From an uncultured Desulfobulbaceae bacterium (GTDB taxonomy: Bacteria; Desulfobacterota; Desulfobulbia; Desulfobulbales; Desulfobulbaceae), in contig CAMYLK010000004.1 of NCBI GenBank assembly GCA_947259225.1, forward strand, positions 62,001 to 126,000: a DNA stretch of 64,000 nt, in the 5' to 3' direction. The first letter of the stretch is position 1. The number at the start of each line of letters is the position of its first letter. The translations under genes and the position numbers were made by a program. The notes beneath the pieces are model-generated. The model saw only the letters and a list, made by a program, of their open reading frames with translations. It was not told where the DNA came from and did not search any database. Shown here piece after piece: positions 26,868-36,842 of this stretch.

Positions 26868-28364
26868 GTGAGCGGTCCAGTAAGTCGCATACAAAAGGAA
26901 CGGATTATTTTTGGGACAGTCTGCACGGGAGTTTTCATGTCAACCATGGACAGTTCCATGGTCAATGTTGCTCTGCCGGCCCTGATGGAGACGTTCCACA
27001 GCTCCCTTGCTCTGACCGAATGGGTAGTCCTTATGTATCTTCTGACCATAACAGTACTGCTCGTGTTCTGGGGTAAACTCTGTAACCTGATTGGCTGTGG
27101 CCGGGTTTATTCAGTGGGGATGCTTGTCTTTACCCTGGGGTCTCTTCTCTGCGGTACGGCACCGAATATTTCCACTCTTATCCTGTTCAGGTTTATCCAG
27201 GGGCTGGGCGCATCCATGATGATGGCTACCGGCCCGGCATTGATCAAGTCCATTTTTCCGGCCGAAAGACTTGGCCGCGGACTGGGTATGATAGGAGTCG
27301 CCACTTCGCTTGGCCTTATGGCCGGCCCTGTGGTGAGCGGTCTGCTTATTCACTGGCTGCACTGGCGCGCGATTTTCTGGGTCACGGTTCCGGTGGGCCT
27401 GTTTTTTTTTATTGCTGGCCGCAGGGTGCTTGGAAATTTAAAATCGGAAAACTCGTTACAGGAAAAATTTACAATACCGCTTACAGGATTTCTCAAGGGT
27501 AATAATGTAGACCTGGCAGGGGCAATTTTATGGGCCGCGGTTATTACCTTGACGCTTCTGCTTCTCACCCATGCGACCTCTCTGTGCTGTAGTAATAATA
27601 TGACCGATTCTTTTATTTTTTATGCCGGGATAGTTTTACTCCTCACCAGCTGGATATTTTTCCTCTGGTATGAAAGGAGGCAGGAGGACCCATTTTTACC
27701 AATGTCGCTTTTTCGCGAACGTTTTTTTTCCATGGCCATCCTCAGCAGCACGCTTTCCTTTGCGGTACTGTTTATGGTCATCATACTAACACCATTCTAT
27801 CTGAACCGGATACTCGGTTTGACTCCGGACCGGGTCGGTTATGTGATGATGGCTTTACCTTTGTGCGTGTTCATCGTTTCGCCACTGGCCGGCCGGCTTC
27901 ATGACTTGATCGGCGCCAGGGTGGTGGCAACATGCGGTCTTTTCTGCTGCATGATCAGCCTTTTTTTGATGACTACCCTGACAGCGGACTCTTCCCCCTT
28001 GAGTGTTGGTCTGCGGCTGGCCCTGATCGGCTTTGGCCAGGCCATGTTTCTTTCACCCAACAGTGCAGCTGCCCTGGCCGGTGTTTCCGAGGACCAGGCC
28101 GGCGTCACAGCAAGTATGCTGGCAACGGCCAGGAATTTCGGCATGCTGAGCGGGGCAGCACTGGCGGGCCTCATCTTTGCCATGTATTTTTCAACGGCAA
28201 CCGGCGGGCTTGATATGAAGGACTTTACCCCATCAGTGACACATGAATTCATGGTGTCTCTCAAGCGGACCTTTCAGTATGGCCTTGTTTTGTCTCTTGC
28301 AGCAGTTATTGCATCATTTATGAGACTTGAGCCAAACGCAAAAGAGAGTAACCAGGAAGTATAA
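26868..28364 (+). CDS. MFS exporter, DHA2 (14-TM, EmrB-like) family
   Basis: A roughly 498-residue inner-membrane proton-driven exporter of the DHA2 drug/H+ antiporter type. Features: FMSTMDSSMVNVALP at the end of helix 1, LTEWVVLMYLL, LFRFIQGLGASMMMAT, and GVATSLGLMAGPVVSGLL (motif C of antiporters); about 14 helices. The longest frame begins at GTG 26841, but GTG at 26868 has GGAGA four bases upstream and a more compact N-terminus, so I place the start there. It is divergent from the porin, with no regulator or adaptor adjacent. Substrate unknown. Confidence 0.88.
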   Translation: MSGPVSRIQKERIIFGTVCTGVFMSTMDSSMVNVALPALMETFHSSLALTEWVVLMYLLTITVLLVFWGKLCNLIGCGRVYSVGMLVFTLGSLLCGTAPNISTLILFRFIQGLGASMMMATGPALIKSIFPAERLGRGLGMIGVATSLGLMAGPVVSGLLIHWLHWRAIFWVTVPVGLFFFIAGRRVLGNLKSENSLQEKFTIPLTGFLKGNNVDLAGAILWAAVITLTLLLLTHATSLCCSNNMTDSFIFYAGIVLLLTSWIFFLWYERRQEDPFLPMSLFRERFFSMAILSSTLSFAVLFMVIILTPFYLNRILGLTPDRVGYVMMALPLCVFIVSPLAGRLHDLIGARVVATCGLFCCMISLFLMTTLTADSSPLSVGLRLALIGFGQAMFLSPNSAAALAGVSEDQAGVTASMLATARNFGMLSGAALAGLIFAMYFSTATGGLDMKDFTPSVTHEFMVSLKRTFQYGLVLSLAAVIASFMRLEPNAKESNQEV

Positions 28365-28402
28365 AAACGAAAATTCAGAATCAGCAGCCAGAAAAAAGAA
28401 AG

Positions 28403-30247
28403 TTAATGGGTTTCCTGCTGCAGCAGAAAACTGACCGTTACTTCCGTGCCGCCTTCCTCACGGTTCCTGAGTTCCAGTCTGCCGTTATGGTCTCTGGCAA
28501 TCCGTTTAACAAGGGTGAGTCCCATGCCGGTGCCAAAGGTTTTGGTAGTGAAAAAAGGATCGGTTGCCCGGTTGAGAATCTGATCGGCAAGGCCGACACC
28601 GGTATCCTGGATCGAGACAATAACCTGTTGTTCATCATAAGTTACACCCACAGTTAAAGTGCCGCCATCAGGCATAGCCTCGATAGCGTTTCTGATCAGA
28701 TGAACAAAAAGCTGGCGGACCTGATGCTCGTCGGCCGTAAGCATGGGGTCAGGCTCAGGCAGGTTAAGGTGATGCTCGATATTCTGTCTCTGCATCACAT
28801 TGTAAAACAGAATCATCGATTTTCTGATGAGCGGGTAGAGTGGCGTCTCCTCCCTGACCGGAGTTTTCTGGTCGACAAAACTGAACAGGTCCTGCAGGGT
28901 GTCCTCAATTTTTCCAGCTTCACCTGTCATCATGTTGAGAAATTTGAGCCATTCAGGGTCTTTTGTTTTCCTTGCCAGCAGTCTTGCAGTCCCACCTATG
29001 GATGTAATAGGGTTGCGGATGTTGTGAACCAGCTGGGCTGCCATATGCCCGAGGGCTGAATAACGCTCGGCTTCCACCAGCAGGTCCTTGTTTTTTTCAA
29101 GCTCGTGGCTGACTGCTTCAAGCTCTGATATTTTGTTTTCCATTGCCATATACAGGTTGCAATGTTCAATTGCGAGGCTGGCCTGGCTTGCAAAACTTTC
29201 CAGGGCGCTTATCACTTCTTTCGATATCGGCTCCCGGGTGACGAAATGATCGGCAATGATTACCCCGAGCGAGCGTCCGGACGAATACAGGGGTACAACC
29301 ACAAAGGTGTTTTCTCCGAGGTGCTCAATAAGTTCAGGAGGCACGGGAAATTGACAATGCCCATCAATAACGTTAACTGATTCTCTGTTCTGGGCAGCTT
29401 TTATCAGAATATGTTCAGTGTCCTCGGCACTGACCTTCAACGACTTGATAATCTCGTTAACTTCGGAATCACCGGCGAAACAGTCGTCCTTGATATTGTC
29501 GATAAGCTCGTTGATGCTCAGGTCCTGTTCCCGCATCTCCTGCCAGATACGACCTGCATCATCCCTGCAGCCGGGACCGATGGCCATTTTTCCTTCAAGA
29601 TATTCACCGGTGTTATCAAAAAGCGCGAGGAAGGCCCTGTTAAAACGCAATCCTTCCTCAGCTGTGATGCCGACCAGGATGGCCTGGAGAATTTCATCAA
29701 GTTCCACCATGCTCAGGTAGGCGGAATTCATTTTCATTGTCAGTTCATGGAGAAGTCTGATCCGGAAATTTGCCCTTTCAATCTGGCGCTGGTACCGACG
29801 GTTGTTGATTTTCAGCCGTCTTTTTTCTAAAACCTTGCGGACAGTGGCATTAAATTCAGTGAACTGGACAGGCTTTGTCAGGTAGTCGTCCGCTCCCTGG
29901 CGCATACATTCCAGAGCGGTGTGCAGATCGGTTACAGCTGTCAGCATAATGATGGACATATCCGGGTAACATTTGCTTATCTCCGGCAGCAGATCAATGC
30001 CGCTGCCGTCGGGCAGTCCGATATCGAGGATGGCAAGGGCAATATTTTTATGTTCCAGGTTCTGGTGCAGTTCGGCAGCAGAATCTGCTGTTAATGTCGG
30101 AAGTCCCTGATCTTCTAGAAATTCTTTGAGAAGTTGTACAATATCAGGATAATCGTCCACAATGAGAATAAGTTCATCATCCTCAAGCAGTTCGCTCGCA
30201 TTTTCTGGAGACGATATGATGGGATCTGGGTTTTCAGGAATGAGCAT
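28403..30247 (-). CDS. response regulator-GAF-histidine kinase fusion
   Basis: A soluble kinase of about 614 residues with reversed order: N-terminal REC domain (acceptor Asp in AILDIGLPDG, about residue 75; conserved Lys in YLTKPVQ), then a GAF-like domain (about 170-365), a coiled linker with ENKISELEAVSHELEKN, HisKA with acceptor His in LVHNIRNP (about 409), and HATPase with NAIEAMPDGG, DTGVGL and GTGMGL. No membrane helix, so it is probably the second stage of a relay fed by another kinase. The TTG at 30262 begins the longest frame; the ATG at 30247 is a more likely start. Convergent with the MFS gene. Output unknown. Confidence 0.9.
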   Translation of the reverse strand: MLIPENPDPIISSPENASELLEDDELILIVDDYPDIVQLLKEFLEDQGLPTLTADSAAELHQNLEHKNIALAILDIGLPDGSGIDLLPEISKCYPDMSIIMLTAVTDLHTALECMRQGADDYLTKPVQFTEFNATVRKVLEKRRLKINNRRYQRQIERANFRIRLLHELTMKMNSAYLSMVELDEILQAILVGITAEEGLRFNRAFLALFDNTGEYLEGKMAIGPGCRDDAGRIWQEMREQDLSINELIDNIKDDCFAGDSEVNEIIKSLKVSAEDTEHILIKAAQNRESVNVIDGHCQFPVPPELIEHLGENTFVVVPLYSSGRSLGVIIADHFVTREPISKEVISALESFASQASLAIEHCNLYMAMENKISELEAVSHELEKNKDLLVEAERYSALGHMAAQLVHNIRNPITSIGGTARLLARKTKDPEWLKFLNMMTGEAGKIEDTLQDLFSFVDQKTPVREETPLYPLIRKSMILFYNVMQRQNIEHHLNLPEPDPMLTADEHQVRQLFVHLIRNAIEAMPDGGTLTVGVTYDEQQVIVSIQDTGVGLADQILNRATDPFFTTKTFGTGMGLTLVKRIARDHNGRLELRNREEGGTEVTVSFLLQQETH

Positions 30248-30531
30248 AATATTCTCGTTCAAAGGAGGCTGTTATACAAAGTATTTACTTGCGAACGATG
30301 CCTGTGTCAAGAAGACGATTTATTCTCGATTGTCAGCAGAAGCATGGCGTGGTAAGGACTTGGAATGTTGTCGAGGGATGTTGAACAATTGTGAGCTGTG
30401 TTTTGCCTGTTTTGTAAAAAATATATAATCACAGATTCAGCTTTAAAAAGAGCTGATTCATCTCGGTGCCCATTTTTTTAATTTTATTGAAAGATTATCA
30501 CATTTTTCCAATAGAAACAGTGACAGAGTGT

Positions 30532-32496
30532 ATGGACAAAATATTCGGACCGGAAGGCATTCTTGCCAGGCATCTGCCAGGTTATGAACCGAGACCGGGA
30601 CAGCAGCAGATGGCTGAGGCGGTTGCAGGGGTATTGAAGGATCCTGACCATGCCTCGTGTCTCGTTGTTGAGGCGGAAACCGGCCTGGGTAAGACGTTGG
30701 CCTACCTTGTACCGGCAGTTTTGAGCGGCCGCAGGGTTGTAGTATCAACGAATACCCGCAATTTGCAGGACCAGATTCTGCAGGGTGAAATCCCTTTTAT
30801 TAAAGAATATATAGACCCTGAACTCAAGGCAATGTGCGTCAAAGGGAGGCAGAATTACCTCTGTTATTATCGCTGGCATCAGTTTCTGGCGGCACGTCAG
30901 GGCGGACTTTTCGATGATCAGATTGTTGAACAGGTTAAAGGATGGCTTGGCGAGACAATCCATGGTGACCGTTCTGAACTGAAATGGCTGCCGGGAAATT
31001 CACCAGTCTGGCAGAAAATCTGCTGCCTTCCTCATTTCTGCATGGGCAGCGACTGCCCTGACTTTGCTGACTGTTTCCTGAACAGGCTTCGTCGGGACGC
31101 TGCAGCAAGCAGTCTTCTGGTTGTCAATCATCACCTGCTTTTTTCCGATCTGGCCGTTCGCCGAACCGGTTACGGAGAAGTGCTTCCGCGTTACGATTCG
31201 GTCATCTTTGACGAAGCGCATCATGTGGAAAATGTGGCAACAACCTTTTTCGGCCATTCTTTCACCCGTTACCAGGTACTGGACCTGGTTGGTGATGTGG
31301 AGCGAAGCGCCCTGGGCGGTCTGAGCGGGAAAATTCAGAAGGAAGTGCTTTCTGCCTGCCAGTCGGTGAGTGGAATGCTGGAGCATTTTTTTTCTCATTT
31401 TCCAACTGAAATCGGCAGGTTCCCTCTGGAAGGACTGCTTGAGCGTCACCCCGAACTGGCAAAAAGCAGGGACAGCCTCGTCAGTGCCCTGGGCCGCATG
31501 GCCGCTTCAATGGAAGGTCTGGACAGCAGCGAGGAACCATGGGGTCAGTACAGTCTAAGGGGTGTGGAATTGTCATCCAGGCTTGACGGTATTACCGCTG
31601 AATCTTTTGCTGATATACCACCTGAAGAAATCCGCTACACTCACTGGTATGAGAGAAGGGAGAAAAATATGGTTCTGTCGGCCACACCCATCGATGTGGC
31701 CGATGACCTTCGGGAAAGTCTATTTTCTATTGTGAAAAAGTCCGTGTTTACCTCTGCCACCTTGTCGACACGGGGTGATTTCAGTTATGTTCTCGACCGT
31801 CTCGGTATTCCTGAAGAAACTGAAACCCTGGTGTACCAGTCTCCTTTTGATTATGCAAACAGGACCCTGTTGTACGTCCCCGGGAAGGGCTTCCCCGAGC
31901 CGCAGACTCCTGGATACAGTTCCGTGCTGCAGGATAAAATTTCTGAACTGGTTACCCTGTCCGGCGGTAGGGCCCTGGTTCTGTTTACTTCTGTCAATGC
32001 AATGGAAAACGCGTTTAACACACTGCGGGATATCCTTGATTATCCCTTGCTTGTCCAGGGAACTGCTCCCCGTCGCGAACTTCTTTCCCGTTTTGCCAAG
32101 GAAAGGGAATCTGTACTTTTTGCAGTGGCCAGTTTCTGGGAGGGAGTGGATATACCCGGGGAATCGCTCAGCCTTGTTATTATCGATAAATTACCATTTG
32201 AAGTCCCCACAGACCCTGTTATTATGGCGAGAGTGAATCGCATCCGGGCCAATGGCGGAAATCCTTTTTTTGATTTTCAGGTTCCCAGGGCTGTCCTGAG
32301 CCTGCGTCAGGGTGTGGGCAGGTTGATGCGGTGTACCAGTGACCGAGGGGTCATGGCGGTATTGGATGTGCGGTTGTTTACCAAGGGATACGGCCGCTAT
32401 TTTTTAGAAAGCTTGCCACCCAGCCCAGTATGCAGGGATATGGAGACCGTCGAAACTTTTTTTACCGGTAACAATGATGCAAAGAATGCCTGCTGA
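30532..32496 (+). CDS. ATP-dependent DNA helicase, DinG/XPD family
   Basis: A superfamily 2 helicase with 5'-3' polarity expected, acting in DNA repair or R-loop/replication conflicts. Walker A ETGLGKT (about residue 47) and DEAH box FDEAHH (about 226) are intact. Between them, Cys residues in RQNYLCYYRW and CCLPHFCMGSDCPDFADC fit the four ligands of the XPD/DinG 4Fe-4S domain. C-terminal motifs ASFWEGVDIPG and QGVGRLMRC complete the core. No N-terminal exonuclease domain. The longest frame begins at GTG 30466; ATG 30532 (MDKIFGPEG) is more natural. Polyprenyl synthetase overlaps its 3' end. Confidence 0.93.
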   Translation: MDKIFGPEGILARHLPGYEPRPGQQQMAEAVAGVLKDPDHASCLVVEAETGLGKTLAYLVPAVLSGRRVVVSTNTRNLQDQILQGEIPFIKEYIDPELKAMCVKGRQNYLCYYRWHQFLAARQGGLFDDQIVEQVKGWLGETIHGDRSELKWLPGNSPVWQKICCLPHFCMGSDCPDFADCFLNRLRRDAAASSLLVVNHHLLFSDLAVRRTGYGEVLPRYDSVIFDEAHHVENVATTFFGHSFTRYQVLDLVGDVERSALGGLSGKIQKEVLSACQSVSGMLEHFFSHFPTEIGRFPLEGLLERHPELAKSRDSLVSALGRMAASMEGLDSSEEPWGQYSLRGVELSSRLDGITAESFADIPPEEIRYTHWYERREKNMVLSATPIDVADDLRESLFSIVKKSVFTSATLSTRGDFSYVLDRLGIPEETETLVYQSPFDYANRTLLYVPGKGFPEPQTPGYSSVLQDKISELVTLSGGRALVLFTSVNAMENAFNTLRDILDYPLLVQGTAPRRELLSRFAKERESVLFAVASFWEGVDIPGESLSLVIIDKLPFEVPTDPVIMARVNRIRANGGNPFFDFQVPRAVLSLRQGVGRLMRCTSDRGVMAVLDVRLFTKGYGRYFLESLPPSPVCRDMETVETFFTGNNDAKNAC

Positions 32497-33487
32497 CAAG
32501 ACAGCTCTGCGAGATTTTATAATCAGTGAAACGACCTCCATTGAAGAGGCGATGCGGGACGATCTTGCCGGGGCTCTCCGGGAAAATGATCCCCTGCTGA
32601 TAGAGGTGATCGAATACGCGCTGTTCGGTGGCGGTAAGAGAATACGTCCCCTGCTGGCTATCCTTGCAGCAAGAGTCTGCGCTCTGCAGGATGATTCCAT
32701 CTACAGGCTGGCCGCGGCTTTCGAATATCTCCATGTGGCAACTCTTGTGCATGACGATGTTATAGATAATGCCAAGGAAAGGCGTGGCAGGCCATCTGCG
32801 GGAGAAAAGTACGGTATTGCTGCCGCCATTCTGGCCGGTGATTGGCTTCATGCCCGATCCATGCATCTTGTCGGCCGGTATGGCGGGCAGGTAGGTCTGG
32901 GTGTTTTCTGTCGTTCCACAGCCGGAATGGTAGATGGCGAGTTTTTACAGCTGCGTTATGCGGCTGACTGCGAAATTACCGAAGAGCAGTATTTTGCAGT
33001 AATCCATCGAAAAACAGCCCTGCTTATTGAATCAACCTGCGAGATTGGCGCTCTGTTTGCCGGAGCTGACGAGAAGCAGCGCTCTGCACTGACAGCATAC
33101 GGACACAAGCTGGGCAATGCTTTTCAGGTTATAGATGACCTGCTTGACTATTGTGGAGACAGACTGAATACCGGTAAAAAGACAGGCAACGATTTTGCCG
33201 AAGGCAAAGTGACTCTGCCGCTTATCCGCGCTCTGAAAGCTGCAGATGACAATGCACGAAAACATGTTGTCGATTTATTTTCCGGCGACAGGAAAGATCC
33301 TGAAGCTTATGCAGTTCTTTCCAGGATGATTGATGAAAACGGCGGATTCGAGTCGGCCAGGGATACAGCAGAGTCACTCATTGAGGGTGCGATCGCTGAC
33401 CTTGATGTGTTTTCCGAAACTGATGATCCTGAGGGCCTGGCGATGTTGCATGGAATTGCCAGGTATGTCCTGAAAAGAGACAGGTAG
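32474..33487 (+). CDS. ispB: polyprenyl diphosphate synthase (IspB-like)
   Basis: Trans-isoprenyl chain elongation enzyme that adds IPP units to make the long side chain of (mena)quinones. First Asp-rich motif HDDVID (about residue 93) and second IDDLLD (about 221), with FGGGKRIRP for substrate binding. The bulky residues upstream of the first motif fit a long-chain rather than geranyl/farnesyl enzyme, but chain length is not certain. 337 residues, typical. Starts inside the helicase gene (23-base overlap; an ATG 12 bases later is an alternative). IspH at 15827 supplies the precursor. Confidence 0.9.
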   Translation: MMQRMPADKTALRDFIISETTSIEEAMRDDLAGALRENDPLLIEVIEYALFGGGKRIRPLLAILAARVCALQDDSIYRLAAAFEYLHVATLVHDDVIDNAKERRGRPSAGEKYGIAAAILAGDWLHARSMHLVGRYGGQVGLGVFCRSTAGMVDGEFLQLRYAADCEITEEQYFAVIHRKTALLIESTCEIGALFAGADEKQRSALTAYGHKLGNAFQVIDDLLDYCGDRLNTGKKTGNDFAEGKVTLPLIRALKAADDNARKHVVDLFSGDRKDPEAYAVLSRMIDENGGFESARDTAESLIEGAIADLDVFSETDDPEGLAMLHGIARYVLKRDR

Positions 33488-33492
33488 GGGAT

Positions 33493-34440
33493 ATGCCCAG
33501 AACAACAGGCCGGCAGATATTCACGGGTGTATCCCTGGCAGGAGCGTTCGCCCTCCTGCTTATGGTTGTCTTTGAGTTGGCTGCCTGTACAAAGGGTGCG
33601 GAAAATGAATCCGGGTCAGTGGACCTGGACCCTCTAAGGGTATCCCGTAAAGAAGCGGCTGTTGTTGCTCCTTTAACACCTGAGGCCGCTTTCGAAAAGC
33701 CGATGAAGGATGTTGCAGCTCCTTCCGGAAAGTCTGCTCCACAGGGCGAGGAGGATTGCGCACCCCCTGATAACCAGCAGGAAAAACCCCGTATAGCCAT
33801 TATTATTGATGATATGGGAAACCGGCGCGGGCTGGGTGAACAGCTGCTGGCCCTTGATCTGAACCTGACCTTTTCATTTCTGCCGCACGCGCCTTTTACG
33901 AAAGAACTTGAAGAACAGGCCTGGGATAAGGGATTCGATGTGCTTGTCCACATGCCCATGGAAGCAAGGGATTCACAGTGGGACCCCGGGCCAGGCACCC
34001 TGTATATTAATGATTCTTCAGAAAAACTGACCTCGACCGTGCGGCAAAACCTGGCACTGGTACCACATGCCATCGGGGTAAACAATCATATGGGCTCCCG
34101 CTTTACCGAGGACCGTCCGGCAATGCATAAGTTTCTTGGTTTAATCCGGGATGAAGAATTATTTTTCATTGATTCCACGACCAGCTCGGCAAGTATAGGA
34201 ATGGAGGAAGCCCATGAGATGGGAATCAAGACCGCCAGGCGCCATGTTTTCCTTGATAACGTTCATACTCAGGAGGACATCTGCCGTCAGCTCAAAGAGC
34301 TCATCAGAATTGCCCGCAAAAACGGATGGGCCATTGGAATCGGTCATCCAAACGAGGAAACTCTTAAAGCATTGATTCGCTGCCGAGAAACACTGCTCGA
34401 AAATGTACGGGTAGTTGGTATTCACGAGCTGATTCAGTAA
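33493..34440 (+). CDS. divergent polysaccharide deacetylase family protein (YibQ-like)
   Basis: A 315-residue envelope protein with an N-terminal membrane anchor or signal (about 10-33, ending near LAAC), a low-complexity linker (about 35-95) and a C-terminal domain of the divergent polysaccharide deacetylase family (PF04748). Family marks seen: IAIIIDDMG, LTFSFLPHAP, VHMPMEA, GVNNHMGSRFT, FIDSTTSS, IGIGHP. Members are thought to modify or bind cell-wall or surface polysaccharide in the periplasm, but biochemical proof is scarce. It lies five bases after the polyprenyl synthase stop and 19 bases before a Gfo/Idh/MocA gene, so probably cotranscribed. Confidence 0.88.
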   Translation: MPRTTGRQIFTGVSLAGAFALLLMVVFELAACTKGAENESGSVDLDPLRVSRKEAAVVAPLTPEAAFEKPMKDVAAPSGKSAPQGEEDCAPPDNQQEKPRIAIIIDDMGNRRGLGEQLLALDLNLTFSFLPHAPFTKELEEQAWDKGFDVLVHMPMEARDSQWDPGPGTLYINDSSEKLTSTVRQNLALVPHAIGVNNHMGSRFTEDRPAMHKFLGLIRDEELFFIDSTTSSASIGMEEAHEMGIKTARRHVFLDNVHTQEDICRQLKELIRIARKNGWAIGIGHPNEETLKALIRCRETLLENVRVVGIHELIQ

Positions 34441-34459
34441 GGAACAGACGGATAATAAT

Positions 34460-35416
34460 ATGCGCGTAGGGGTTATCGGAACAGGAAGACATGGAAGCCG
34501 TTATGCCAACCATATTTTCAACGACATAGAAAGCCTTGAACTGGCTGCAATCAGCAGACGCTCTCATGAGGTTGCAGACCAGGGAGACCTCTGGAACTGT
34601 AGCTGGTACAGGGATTGGCGTGATATGGTTGCGGACAGTCAGGTTGAGGCTGTTGTCGCTGCTGTTCCTCCGTCCATGCACCTGGATATTGCCAGGGTTT
34701 GCGTTGAGAAGAACAAACCCCTGCTCATTGAGAAACCGCTTGCTGTAAGCACCATTGCCGCCCGGGAAATTGTCGATCTTTTTGCCAGTCGCAAACTGCC
34801 GCTGACCGTGGGCCAGACATTACGTTATAACCCAGTTATCCAGGGACTGCGCCAGCGGTTGCCGTCAATTGGCTTGCTGTTGGGCTTTTCCGCCAACCAG
34901 CGGCTTGAACCTTCCACTCTTGCCTGGCATGAAGATCCTGACCTGGCCGGGGCAGGGGTGAGCTTTCATACAGCCGTGCATGTCTTTGATGCCCTTCGAT
35001 TTATTACAGGACTGGAGGTTCGCCGGGTAATGGCTGTCAGCCGCAAGCATCATAGCGTTGTGCTGGAGGACTTGCTCGCTGTCCTGGTGGAAATGGAAGA
35101 CAATATAGTCGGCACAGTTGATTGTTCAAAAGTCGGAAATGCCCGTTCCGGCCGGTTTGAATTTGTCGGTCAAAAGGGTCAACTCCATGGTGAACAGATC
35201 TACAATACCCTTGAGTTTGTTCACGGAACCGAGAGAGAGACGCTTGAAACCGGATCTCCTGAAAACACTATTGTACCTCTCATGGAGGACTGGGCCGGGT
35301 ACCTTGCAGGTGAGGCATTTAACCCGATTCCCCCGGAGGAGGGGTTGGCAGCTGTCAAACTGTGCGAGGCCTGCCTGGAATCTTCCAGGACCGGAAAGTG
35401 GGTTGAAATGAATTAG
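34460..35416 (+). CDS. Gfo/Idh/MocA family oxidoreductase
   Basis: A 318-residue NAD(P)-dependent dehydrogenase. N-terminal Rossmann fold with VGVIGTGRHGSRYA and AAVPPSMH; the family EKP motif appears as LIEKPLAV; the C-terminal alpha/beta domain includes GVSFHTAVHVFDALRF, where the His is a plausible catalytic residue. Such enzymes oxidise or reduce sugars, inositols or nucleotide sugars. Last gene of the plus-strand run from 30532. Its 3' end overlaps the convergent elbB gene by four bases. Substrate unknown. Confidence 0.9.
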   Translation: MRVGVIGTGRHGSRYANHIFNDIESLELAAISRRSHEVADQGDLWNCSWYRDWRDMVADSQVEAVVAAVPPSMHLDIARVCVEKNKPLLIEKPLAVSTIAAREIVDLFASRKLPLTVGQTLRYNPVIQGLRQRLPSIGLLLGFSANQRLEPSTLAWHEDPDLAGAGVSFHTAVHVFDALRFITGLEVRRVMAVSRKHHSVVLEDLLAVLVEMEDNIVGTVDCSKVGNARSGRFEFVGQKGQLHGEQIYNTLEFVHGTERETLETGSPENTIVPLMEDWAGYLAGEAFNPIPPEEGLAAVKLCEACLESSRTGKWVEMN

Positions 35417-36069
35417 TCGGTCAAATCAAGAACCGCTTTAACAAGGTTTTCCGCACCCTCGGCTATCTGGTCAACCCGTGACTGGAGCATATAACAGGGT
35501 GTGGTGACCACTTTGTTGTCCCGGTCAACGACTATTTCTCCATGCCCGCTCACGCTATGAGTGGCTCCCATTAGTTCTAGATTGCGTGCTGTGTTATCGT
35601 CCTGGCCAATGGTCAGTTCAATAGATCCGAGCACCTTGGCAATAATAACCGGTGCAATACAGAGTGCACCGATGGGCTTGGAGGCAGCATGCATATCCCT
35701 GACTGCCCGGTCAACGTCAGGGTTAACTGTGCAATCAGGCCCTTCAAGAGCATAGGTGCACAGGTTTTTTGCCGCGCCCAATCCCCCTGGAAAAACAATG
35801 CCGTCAAACTCGTTCTGGTTAAACTCCTTGATATCCTTTATTTTTCCCCTGGCAATACGTGCTGCTTCGACCATGACATTGCGTTGTTCATCCATTTCCT
35901 GGCCGGTAATATGGTTGAGCACATGCTGCTGCATGGTATTCGGAGCAAAACACTGAAATTCTGCTCCGTGTTTATGGATGGCCCAGAGTGTAAGGGTTGT
36001 CTCGTGAATTTCTGCTCCATCCTGATGGCCGCAGCCTGACAGGACAACAGCGATCATTTTTGGTTGCAT
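35413..36069 (-). CDS. elbB: isoprenoid biosynthesis glyoxalase ElbB-like
   Basis: A 218-residue DJ-1/PfpI-superfamily protein. The nucleophile-elbow Cys is in IGALCIAP and the companion acid in LSGCGHQDGAEIHE; FPGGLGAAKNL is the family glycine loop. E. coli ElbB has weak glyoxalase activity and was linked genetically to isoprenoid synthesis; the physiological role is unsettled. ATG with AAGGA upstream. Follows hpt by 24 bp in the same direction, so likely one transcript. Convergent with the Gfo/Idh/MocA gene. Confidence 0.93.
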   Translation of the reverse strand: MQPKMIAVVLSGCGHQDGAEIHETTLTLWAIHKHGAEFQCFAPNTMQQHVLNHITGQEMDEQRNVMVEAARIARGKIKDIKEFNQNEFDGIVFPGGLGAAKNLCTYALEGPDCTVNPDVDRAVRDMHAASKPIGALCIAPVIIAKVLGSIELTIGQDDNTARNLELMGATHSVSGHGEIVVDRDNKVVTTPCYMLQSRVDQIAEGAENLVKAVLDLTD

Positions 36070-36093
36070 AATATTCCTTCCTTTTAATTCTAT

Positions 36094-36615
36094 TTATGAA
36101 ATTTCAAGGTTGTATATTTCAGGCAGGTGCCGGTGCTGCTCTGCATAATCAAGCCCATAACCCACAAGAAAACCACTTTCGAGGGTAAATCCAAGGTAAT
36201 CGACAATGATTTCTGTAGTTCGTCGTTCCTTTTTATTAATAAGCGCACAAATCCGGACAGACTCAGCCTGTTTACGGGTGAACTGTTCAGACAGCCAGGC
36301 GAGCGTGGTGCCGGTATCAACAATGTCCTCAATCAGCAGAATATGCTTGCCGGTTAAGTCCAGTTCAACATCCTTGGTGAGGCTTATTTTCCCGGAAGAA
36401 GCAGCGCTGGCACCATAGCTGGCAACCCGTATAAAATCTATCTCATGGGGAACCGTCACAGCACGGGAAAGGTCTGCAAGAAAGATGAAAGCACCGTTTA
36501 AGACACCGACCATGACAAGGTTTTTCCCGGCATAATCAGTTGAAATCTGTTCGGCAAGCTCATGTACTCTTTTTTGGATACTTTCCTTGCTGATGATAAG
36601 TTCCTGGTTGGGCAT
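36094..36615 (-). CDS. hpt: hypoxanthine phosphoribosyltransferase
   Basis: Purine-salvage enzyme converting hypoxanthine (and guanine) with PRPP to IMP/GMP in the cytoplasm. The PRPP loop is ILLIEDIVDTGTTL; VGVLNGAFIFLADL and the flexible loop MKxSSYG-type position (VASYGASAASSG) are present. About 173 residues from ATG 36615; the longer frame starts at TTG 36633 without a ribosome-binding site. Followed by elbB. Nothing unusual. Confidence 0.94.
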   Translation of the reverse strand: MPNQELIISKESIQKRVHELAEQISTDYAGKNLVMVGVLNGAFIFLADLSRAVTVPHEIDFIRVASYGASAASSGKISLTKDVELDLTGKHILLIEDIVDTGTTLAWLSEQFTRKQAESVRICALINKKERRTTEIIVDYLGFTLESGFLVGYGLDYAEQHRHLPEIYNLEIS

Positions 36616-36767
36616 TTTTTGAATATTTTTCAATAGGTTGCTGTTGTTAAGAGGTGGTAGTGTTTTCCTACTTAAAAATAGCTTGTTCGGAAAACTTAAT
36701 CAAGTGAACTGTCTGACAAAATTTTCTGGTATGTGAATGATTCGGTTTGGAAAACTGAGGTTTTACA

Positions 36768-36816
36768 AATAAAAAGCCGTTAGCAGAGAGAAAAATCTTT
36801 TCAACAGCTAACGGCT
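36768..36816 (-). terminator. intrinsic terminator of the metV cassette
   Basis: A 10-bp perfect stem AGCCGTTAGC/GCTAACGGCT with a 22-base loop, followed on the minus strand by TTTTTAT, lies 27 bp after the metV stop. Confidence 0.8.
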
Positions 36817-36842
36817 ATGAGTAACAGATAATATTTAGAATA

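Noticed and set aside
30437-30456. TCAGCT/AGCTGA hairpin as a terminator
   Set aside because: The T-run is about 20 bases away and no plus-strand gene ends just upstream; probably chance or part of a leader.
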